A stretch of DNA of 64,000 nt, from assembly GCF_940670765.1 (NCBI RefSeq), contig NZ_CALNVW010000049.1, positions 124,001 to 188,000 on the forward strand. Reading direction: 5' to 3'. The DNA is from Streptomyces sp. A 4/2. Its GTDB lineage: Bacteria; Actinomycetota; Actinomycetes; Streptomycetales; Streptomycetaceae. A program made the translations under genes and the position numbers. The notes beneath the pieces were generated by a model. It was given only the letters and a program-made list of their open reading frames with translations, searched no databases and had not been told where the DNA came from. This document shows, one piece after another, positions 58,541 through 64,000 of this stretch (position 1 is its first letter; each line of letters starts with the position of its first letter).

Positions 58541-59677
58541 GTGAAGCTTCAGCAGCGCAAGACCCGGCTTCGCGCCGCCGCGCTCGGCGCCCTCGCCGTA
58601 TCCGGCGCCCTGGTCCTCACGGCGTGCGGTTCGGACAACAACAGCAACTCGACCGGTGGCACCGGCACCAAGACGAGCGCCGCGTCGAACGTCAAGTGCG
58701 ACGGCGCGAAGGGCCAGCTGCGCGCCTCCGGTTCGAGCGCGCAGAAGAACGCGATGGACCTGTGGGCCAAGGGCTACATGTCCGCCTGTTCCGGCGTCGA
58801 GATCAACTACAAGTCGTCCTCGTCCGGCGAGGGCATCGTGGCCTTCAACCAGGGCACCGTCGGCTTCGCCGGTTCGGACTCCCCGCTGAAGCCCGCCGAG
58901 GTCGCGGACTCCAAGAAGATCTGCACCGGCGGCCAGGGCATCGACCTTCCGATGGTCGGCGGCCCGATCGCGGTCGGTTACCACCTGGAGGGCGTGGACA
59001 ACCTGGTCCTGGACGGCCCCACCCTCGCGAAGATCTTCTCCACGAAGATCAAGACCTGGGACGACCCGGCGATCAAGAAGCTCAACCCCGACGCGAAGCT
59101 GCCGTCGAAGCCGATCCAGCCGCTCCACCGCTCCGAGGACTCCGGCACCACGGAGAACCTGAGCAAGTACCTCACCGCCACGGCGCCCAACGACTGGAAG
59201 TACGAGATCGGCAAGTCGTGGCCCGCCCCGGGCGGCCAGGCGGCCACCGGTTCGGCCGGTGTCTCCCAGCAGGTGAAGGCGACCGACGGCTCGATCGGTT
59301 ACTTCGAGCTCTCGTACGCCACCTCGCAGAAGATCTCCACGGTCAAGATCGACACCGGCGCCAGCACCCCGGCGGAGGCCACCTCCGAGAACGCGTCGAA
59401 GGCCATCGCCGCCGCGAAGATCGTCGGCACCGGCTCGGACCTGTCGCTCAAGCTCGACTACAACACCAAGGCCGACGGCGCCTACCCGATCGTCCTGGTG
59501 ACGTACGAGATCGTCTGCGACAAGGGCAACAAGGCCGACACCCTCGGCACGGTCAAGTCCTACCTGAACTACACCGCGAGCGACGAGGGCCAGAAGCAGC
59601 TCTCGACCGCTGGTTACGCCCCGATCCCGGCCGAGATCAACGCCAAGGTCCGCACCGCGATCGCCTCGCTCTCCTAG
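58541..59677 (+). CDS. pstS: Phosphate-binding lipoprotein PstS
   Basis: 378 aa from GTG 58541 with GGAAGGA upstream. Lipoprotein signal RLRAAALGALAVSGALVLTAC (lipobox LTAC). Periplasmic-binding fold; phosphate-site segments are ASGSSAQKNAMDLWAKGY, VGFAGSDSPL and HRSEDSGTTENLSKYL. Captures phosphate outside the membrane for PstCAB. First gene of the pst operon under a PHO box; a hairpin separates it from pstC, fitting its usually higher expression. Confidence 0.95.
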   Translation: MKLQQRKTRLRAAALGALAVSGALVLTACGSDNNSNSTGGTGTKTSAASNVKCDGAKGQLRASGSSAQKNAMDLWAKGYMSACSGVEINYKSSSSGEGIVAFNQGTVGFAGSDSPLKPAEVADSKKICTGGQGIDLPMVGGPIAVGYHLEGVDNLVLDGPTLAKIFSTKIKTWDDPAIKKLNPDAKLPSKPIQPLHRSEDSGTTENLSKYLTATAPNDWKYEIGKSWPAPGGQAATGSAGVSQQVKATDGSIGYFELSYATSQKISTVKIDTGASTPAEATSENASKAIAAAKIVGTGSDLSLKLDYNTKADGAYPIVLVTYEIVCDKGNKADTLGTVKSYLNYTASDEGQKQLSTAGYAPIPAEINAKVRTAIASLS

Positions 59678-59739
59678 CACCACCGCACCACCGCACGACA
59701 GCTACACCGCACGAAAGCAACACCGCACACGACGGCAGT

Positions 59740-59764
59740 CGGCCCGGCGCACTCCTCCGGGCCG
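59740..59764 (+). terminator. Intra-operon hairpin between pstS and pstC
   Basis: CGGCCCGG (59740-59747) pairs with CCGGGCCG (59757-59764). Weak terminator or mRNA-processing stem that could lower pstCAB relative to pstS. The spacer before it has four CACCGCAC-like repeats. Confidence 0.5.
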
Positions 59765-59836
59765 GCCACCGTCCCCCTCCATCCGGTGCACCGCCGCCAG
59801 GGGAGCCGAAGCTCCCCCACACAGACCGGAAAGACG

Positions 59837-60832
59837 ATGGCTACCACCACACAGATAGACACTCCCCCACCGGAAACACCGGTCCACAGCCTGTCGGGTC
59901 CCTCCACGGGCCGGATGGGCGACCGGGTCTTCATGGGCCTCACCAGGGGCTCGGGAATCCTGCTCCTCGTGGTGATGGCAGCGATCGCGGGGTTCCTCAC
60001 CTACCGCGCCTCCATCGCCATCTCGAAGGACCAGGCCAACTTCTTCACGTCGTTCGACTGGCTGCCGTCGCAGACGCCGCCGGTCTTCGGCATCGCCGTC
60101 CTGCTCGTCGGCACCGTCGTCAGCTCGGTCGTCGCGATGATCATCGCGGTCCCCGTCGCCGTCGGTATCGCCCTGTTCATCTCGCACTACGCGCCGCGCA
60201 AGCTGGCCACGTCCCTCGCCTACGTGGTGGACCTGCTGGCCGCCGTGCCGAGCATCATCTACGGCATCTGGGGCGCGCTCGTCCTGGTGCCGTACCTCGA
60301 CGGACTCAACGTCTGGCTCGACCAGTACTTCGGCTGGACGTACATCTTCGACCAGACCCAGCCGGGCGCCGCCAGGAACATGCTCACCGTCGGCATCCTG
60401 CTCGCGATCATGATCCTGCCGATCGTGACCAGCGTCAGCCGGGAGGTCTTCCTCCAGGTCCCGAGGATGAACGAGGAAGCCGCGCTCGCCCTGGGCGCCA
60501 CCCGCTGGGAGGTCATCCGGCTGTCCGTCCTGCCCTTCGGACGCTCCGGAGTGATCTCCGCCTCGATGCTCGGCCTCGGCCGTGCGCTCGGCGAGACGAT
60601 GGCCGTCGCCATCGTCCTCTCGCCGAACTACCTGATGTCGCTGCACCTGCTCAACCCGGGCGGCGGCACCTTCGCCCAGAACATCGCGGCGAAGTTCGAC
60701 GAGGCCAACCCGCTCGGGCGTGACGCCCTGATCGCTTCCGGCCTGGTCCTCTTCGTCCTGACCCTGCTGGTGAACGGCGCGGCCCGACTGATCATCGCCC
60801 GCCGCAAGGAGTACTCGGGGGCCAACGCATGA
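59837..60832 (+). CDS. pstC: Phosphate ABC transporter permease PstC
   Basis: 331 aa from ATG 59837 with GGAAAG upstream. Six membrane helices; YVVDLLAAVPSIIYGIWGAL and the EAA loop EEAALALGATRWEVIRLSVL, LGRALGETMAVAIVL are typical. Forms the channel with PstA. Overlaps pstA by 4 nt. Confidence 0.95.
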   Translation: MATTTQIDTPPPETPVHSLSGPSTGRMGDRVFMGLTRGSGILLLVVMAAIAGFLTYRASIAISKDQANFFTSFDWLPSQTPPVFGIAVLLVGTVVSSVVAMIIAVPVAVGIALFISHYAPRKLATSLAYVVDLLAAVPSIIYGIWGALVLVPYLDGLNVWLDQYFGWTYIFDQTQPGAARNMLTVGILLAIMILPIVTSVSREVFLQVPRMNEEAALALGATRWEVIRLSVLPFGRSGVISASMLGLGRALGETMAVAIVLSPNYLMSLHLLNPGGGTFAQNIAAKFDEANPLGRDALIASGLVLFVLTLLVNGAARLIIARRKEYSGANA

Positions 60833-61905
60833 GCGACACAGCCGTAGAGACCGAGCAGGCGCGGTACCCCGCCGTGAGCACATCGAGCCTCAGCGGGCGC
60901 AGCCTTCCCCGCTGGGCACCGGTCGGCTTCGCCGCCGTGGCGATCGTGCTGGGCGCGGGCATCGGCGCCGCCGCGGACCTCAGCAGCAAGGTCCAGTGGG
61001 GCCTGATCGCCGTCGTCGCCTTCCTCGTGCTGTCCTACGTCACCACCGCGGTGGTCGAGAACAAGCGCCAGGCCAAGGACCGCTTCGCCACGAGCATCAT
61101 CTGGGTCTGCTTCATCCTGGCCGTGATCCCGCTGTTCTCCCTGCTGTGGACCACCGTCAGCCACGGTGTGAAGGACCTCAGCCTCAACTTCCTGACCCAC
61201 TCGATGGGCGGCGTTCTCGCCTCCGACCAGGGCGGCGGCGTCTACCACGCGCTGATCGGCACCCTGGAGCAGGTCGGCATCGCCACCGTGATCGCCGTGC
61301 CGATCGGGCTGCTGGTCTCCGTCTACCTGGTGGAGTACGGCAAGGGCCCGCTGGCCAAGGCCGTGACGTTCTTCGTCGACGTGATGACCGGCATCCCGTC
61401 CATCGTCGCCGGTCTGTTCATCCTGTCGATCATGCTGATGGCCAAGATCGAGCCCTCGGGCCTGATGGGCTCCCTCGCCCTGACGATCCTGATGATGCCG
61501 GTCGTGGTCCGCTCGACCGAGGAGATGCTCAAGCTCGTCCCGAACGAGCTGCGCGAGGCCGCGCTGGCCCTCGGCGTACCGAAGTGGCGCGTGATCCTCA
61601 AGGTCGTCCTGCCGACCGCGATCGGCGGTATCACCACCGGGGTGATGCTGGCCATCGCGCGCATCGCCGGAGAGACCGCCCCGATCATGCTGCTGGTCTT
61701 CGGCAGCCAGATGATCAACACGAACCCCTTCAAGGACGGGCAGTCCTCGCTGCCGTACTACATCTACGAGCAGTACAAGCTCGGCGAGCCGCCCTCGATC
61801 GACCGTGCCTGGGCAGCGGCCCTGGTGCTGATCGCCTTCGTCATGATCCTGAACCTCGTCGCCCGCGGGATAGCCCGCTGGAAGGCCCCGAAGACCGGCC
61901 GATGA
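60829..61905 (+). CDS. pstA: Phosphate ABC transporter permease PstA
   Basis: 358 aa. Membrane permease with DVMTGIPSIVAGLFILSIML and the EAA loop REAALALGVPKWRVILKVVL, ARIAGETAPIMLLVFG. About 60 residues longer at the N-terminus than E. coli PstA, with two extra hydrophobic segments. Works with PstC; pstB starts 25 nt downstream. Confidence 0.95.
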   Translation: MSDTAVETEQARYPAVSTSSLSGRSLPRWAPVGFAAVAIVLGAGIGAAADLSSKVQWGLIAVVAFLVLSYVTTAVVENKRQAKDRFATSIIWVCFILAVIPLFSLLWTTVSHGVKDLSLNFLTHSMGGVLASDQGGGVYHALIGTLEQVGIATVIAVPIGLLVSVYLVEYGKGPLAKAVTFFVDVMTGIPSIVAGLFILSIMLMAKIEPSGLMGSLALTILMMPVVVRSTEEMLKLVPNELREAALALGVPKWRVILKVVLPTAIGGITTGVMLAIARIAGETAPIMLLVFGSQMINTNPFKDGQSSLPYYIYEQYKLGEPPSIDRAWAAALVLIAFVMILNLVARGIARWKAPKTGR

Positions 61906-61930
61906 GGCCGAGAGAAGAAGCTGATTTCCC

Positions 61931-62707
61931 ATGGCCAAGCGAATCGACATCAGCGGCCTGACCGCCTACTACGGCTCCCACAAGGCCATCGAGGACATCT
62001 CGATGACCGTGGAACCCCGCTCGGTGACCGCCTTCATCGGCCCCTCGGGCTGCGGCAAGTCGACCTTCCTGCGCACCCTCAACCGGATGCACGAGGTCAC
62101 GCCCGGAGGCCGGGTCGAGGGCAAGGTACTGCTGGACGACGAGGACCTGTACGGTCCCGCCGTCGACCCGGTCGCCGTACGCCGTACGGTCGGCATGGTC
62201 TTCCAGCGCCCGAACCCCTTCCCGACCATGTCGATCTTCGACAACGTCGCGGCCGGGCTGCGCCTCAACGGCTCGTACAAGAAGAGCGAACTGCACGACA
62301 TCGTCGAGAAGTCGCTCAAGGGCGCCAACCTCTGGAACGAGGTCAAGGACCGCCTCAACAAGCCGGGCTCCGGTCTCTCCGGCGGCCAGCAGCAGCGGCT
62401 CTGCATCGCCCGCGCCATCGCGGTCGAGCCGCAGGTCCTGCTGATGGACGAGCCGTGCTCCGCGCTCGACCCGATATCGACCCTCGCCATCGAGGACCTG
62501 ATCGGCGAGCTGAAGGAACGCTTCACGATCGTGATCGTGACGCACAACATGCAGCAGGCGGCGCGCGTCTCGGACCGTACGGCCTTCTTCAACCTCTCGG
62601 CGGTCGGCAAGCCCGGCAAGCTCGTGGAGATCGACGAGACCGAGCGGATCTTCTCCAACCCGTCCGTCCAGGCGACCGAGGACTACATCTCGGGGCGCTT
62701 CGGATAG
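61931..62707 (+). CDS. pstB: Phosphate ABC transporter ATPase PstB
   Basis: 258 aa. ISGLTAYYGSHKAIEDIS start, Walker A GPSGCGKSTFLRT, Q loop MVFQRPNPFP, signature LSGGQQQRLCIARA, Walker B VLLMDEPCSALDP and the H loop VTHNMQQAAR. Energises PstC/PstA. Last gene of the operon, ended by two hairpins. Confidence 0.97.
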   Translation: MAKRIDISGLTAYYGSHKAIEDISMTVEPRSVTAFIGPSGCGKSTFLRTLNRMHEVTPGGRVEGKVLLDDEDLYGPAVDPVAVRRTVGMVFQRPNPFPTMSIFDNVAAGLRLNGSYKKSELHDIVEKSLKGANLWNEVKDRLNKPGSGLSGGQQQRLCIARAIAVEPQVLLMDEPCSALDPISTLAIEDLIGELKERFTIVIVTHNMQQAARVSDRTAFFNLSAVGKPGKLVEIDETERIFSNPSVQATEDYISGRFG

Positions 62708-62716
62708 ACGACACGA

Positions 62717-62791
62717 CTTGCGGTGCTGCATGGCGGTGCCACCGCAAGACAGAAAGGGCCCGCCCCCGTGGATTCCGGGGGCGGGCCCTTT
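62717..62791. terminator. Two terminator hairpins between pstB and pit
   Basis: First: CTTGCGGTG (62717-62725) with CACCGCAAG (62740-62748). Second: AAAGGGCCCGCCCCC (62753-62767) with GGGGGCGGGCCCTTT (62777-62791), ending in T and A runs, usable by both convergent genes. Confidence 0.88.
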
Positions 62792-62835
62792 GCCGTACGC
62801 CGTACGGGTACTGCCGGTCGGACGGGTACTGCCGG

Positions 62836-63831
62836 TCAGAAGATCAGCAGGATGACCCAGTAGCTGAGTGCCGCGACCACCGCCGCGGCCGGCATGGTGA
62901 TGAACCAGCCGAGCACGATGTTCTTGGCCACGCCCCAGCGCACCGCGCGCGGGCGCTTGGTGGCGCCCACACCCATGATCGCCGAGGTGATGACGTGCGT
63001 GGTCGAGATCGGCGCCTGGAAGAGGTACGACGAGCCGAACATGATCGCGGCGCCGGTGGTCTCCGCGGCGAAGCCCTGCGGCGGGTCCAGCTCGATGATC
63101 TTCCGGCCGAGGGTCCGCATGATGCGCCAGCCGCCCGCGTACGTGCCGAGCGAGAGCATCAGCGCGCAGACCAGCTTGACCCAGACGGGGATGGCGTCCT
63201 CGAAGGTCTCGTGCCCCGAGATGACCAGGGCCATCATGACGACACCCATGGTCTTCTGCGCGTCCTGGAGGCCGTGGCCGAGCGCCATGCCCGCCGCGGA
63301 GACCGTCTGGGCGATCCGGAATCCGCGCTTCGCCTTGTGCGGGTTGGCCTTACGGAACAGCCACAGGATCGCGACCATCACCAGATAGCCGACGACCAGA
63401 CCGACGACCGGCGACAGGAACATCGGGATGACGACCTTGTCGACCACCCCGCCCCAGTGCACCATCGTTCCGCCGGCCAGCGCCGCGCCGACCAGACCGC
63501 CGAACAGCGCGTGCGAGGAGGAGGACGGCAGGCCGAAGTACCAGGTGATGAGGTTCCAGACGATCGCGCCGACGAGCGCGGCGAAGAGGATTCCCATCCC
63601 CTTCTGGCCCTCGGGCGTGGCGATCAGCCCTTCGCTGACGGTCTTGGCGACCCCACTGCCCAGGAAGGCACCAGCGAGGTTCATCACAGCGGCCATCGCC
63701 AGGGCCGCCCGGGGCGTCAGGGCCCGGGTGGAGACCGAGGTCGCGATGGCATTGGCGGAGTCGTGGAAGCCGTTCGTGTAGGTGAACCCGAGCGCGACAG
63801 CGATGGTCACGATCAGAGTGAAGGTGTCCAC
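62836..63831 (-). CDS. pit: Low-affinity inorganic phosphate transporter (PiT family)
   Basis: 331 aa from GTG 63831. PHO4 family signatures occur twice: GFTYTNGFHDSANAIATSVS and GMALGHGLQDAQKTMGVVMM, with about 8-10 membrane helices. Couples phosphate (often as metal phosphate) to H+ or Na+. Overlaps no gene but begins only 4 nt after the DUF47 stop, so both form an operon convergent with pst. Confidence 0.94.
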   Translation of the reverse strand: MDTFTLIVTIAVALGFTYTNGFHDSANAIATSVSTRALTPRAALAMAAVMNLAGAFLGSGVAKTVSEGLIATPEGQKGMGILFAALVGAIVWNLITWYFGLPSSSSHALFGGLVGAALAGGTMVHWGGVVDKVVIPMFLSPVVGLVVGYLVMVAILWLFRKANPHKAKRGFRIAQTVSAAGMALGHGLQDAQKTMGVVMMALVISGHETFEDAIPVWVKLVCALMLSLGTYAGGWRIMRTLGRKIIELDPPQGFAAETTGAAIMFGSSYLFQAPISTTHVITSAIMGVGATKRPRAVRWGVAKNIVLGWFITMPAAAVVAALSYWVILLIF

Positions 63832-63835
63832 GAGG

Positions 63836-64000
63836 TCAGGACTCCTTGACCGCGATGGTCTCCACCGTGTTGGCGACGTGCTCGAACGCGTCGGCCGCCT
63901 CTTCCAGTACGTCCACGATCTGCTTGAGCTTCAGCACCTCCATGGCGTCGTACTTGCCGTTGAAGAGGTGCGCGAGCAGCTTGCGGTGGATCTGGTCGGC
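63836..64000 (-). CDS. DUF47/PhoU-like protein, C-terminal end only
   Basis: 54 codons before the TGA at 63836; the gene runs out of the window on the right. The visible end reads ADQIHRKLLAHLFNGKYDAM, EVLKLKQIVDVLEEAADAFE, HVANTVETIAVKES, a helical PhoU-like end. DUF47 proteins are the usual upstream partner of pit and may regulate phosphate uptake. Confidence 0.88.
   Translation of the reverse strand, partial: ADQIHRKLLAHLFNGKYDAMEVLKLKQIVDVLEEAADAFEHVANTVETIAVKES

Noticed and set aside
58624..60723. Plus-strand frame of ~700 codons across pstS and pstC
   Set aside because: Out-of-frame shadow rich in Arg/Gly/His; the pst genes explain the DNA.
1..64000. CRISPR arrays, rRNA, transposases, integrases
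   Set aside because: Looked for by eye; no regularly spaced repeats, rRNA segments or recognisable mobile-element enzymes were found.

Overview
The window is high-GC actinobacterial chromosome, most likely Streptomyces. The evidence is the very strong G/C bias at third codon positions, frequent GTG starts, many genes with a -10-like hexamer 6-8 nt before the start codon (leaderless mRNA), and marker genes: wblA, the helicase/Tad neighbourhood, the SulP-carbonic anhydrase fusion, paired ArsA ATPases, XRE/DUF397 pairs, mshD and a PhoP-type pst operon. No rRNA, CRISPR array, transposase or integrase was seen. From memory of S. coelicolor locus order, 1-36.6 kb resembles the block around SCO3550-3580, and 45.5-64 kb resembles the block around SCO4152-4137 (bar an inserted pair of genes). 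The stretch from about 36.7 to 45.5 kb is a variable junction between them. Layout: 1-2.2 kb holds the 3' part of a DEAD/DEAH helicase, convergent with a seven-gene minus-strand Tad-type pilus/secretion operon (1.65-7.6 kb: TadZ/Ssd-like, TadA/CpaF, TadB, TadC, DUF4244 pilin-like, two TadE-like proteins). 7.6-12.5 kb holds a HAD phosphatase, a degenerate Fic-like protein, a CooC-like ATPase and a deacetylase-like lipoprotein. 12.7-21.2 kb holds the SulP-STAS-carbonic anhydrase fusion, acetyl-CoA synthetase with a DasR-like site upstream, NhaA, a holin-family membrane protein, an alpha/beta hydrolase and a 59-residue small gene. 21.2-32.2 kb holds a GH4 glycosidase, MarP-like protease, CoA-pyrophosphatase-type Nudix protein, endonuclease III with a histone-like tail, Crp, MBL hydrolase, Nudix hydrolase, RidA and DUF4177 proteins, two ArsA-type ATPases and wblA. 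32.5-36.7 kb holds a class A penicillin-binding protein, a YqeY-like protein, a metallophosphoesterase and tRNA-Pro(CGG). 36.7-45.5 kb is accessory: small hypothetical proteins, a PASTA-like lipoprotein, a GNAT, LysR, SnoaL-like, XRE/DUF397/ATP-binding regulatory trio, a secreted lectin, and a two-gene module (39.1-40.2 kb). In that module a helical protein and a three-TM protein share a QHN-G-G-FI-G-[ND] motif that resembles bacterial amyloid-signalling (RHIM-like) sequences. This is the strongest candidate for an undescribed system. 45.5-64 kb holds a secreted 5'-nucleotidase, an AraC/MFS pair (the MFS has a collagen-like repeat tail), mycothiol synthase, a YtrA-type GntR/ABC operon, then a phosphate block: ppk, CHAD, Nudix, pstS (with PHO-box repeats), pstC, pstA, pstB, and convergent pit with a partial DUF47 gene at the edge. 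Functionally, the right end takes up phosphate (Pst, Pit), stores and senses it (PPK, CHAD, Nudix) and salvages it outside the cell (5'-nucleotidase). The left end makes a Tad-like surface apparatus. The middle carries housekeeping repair, detoxification, cell-wall and developmental regulators.
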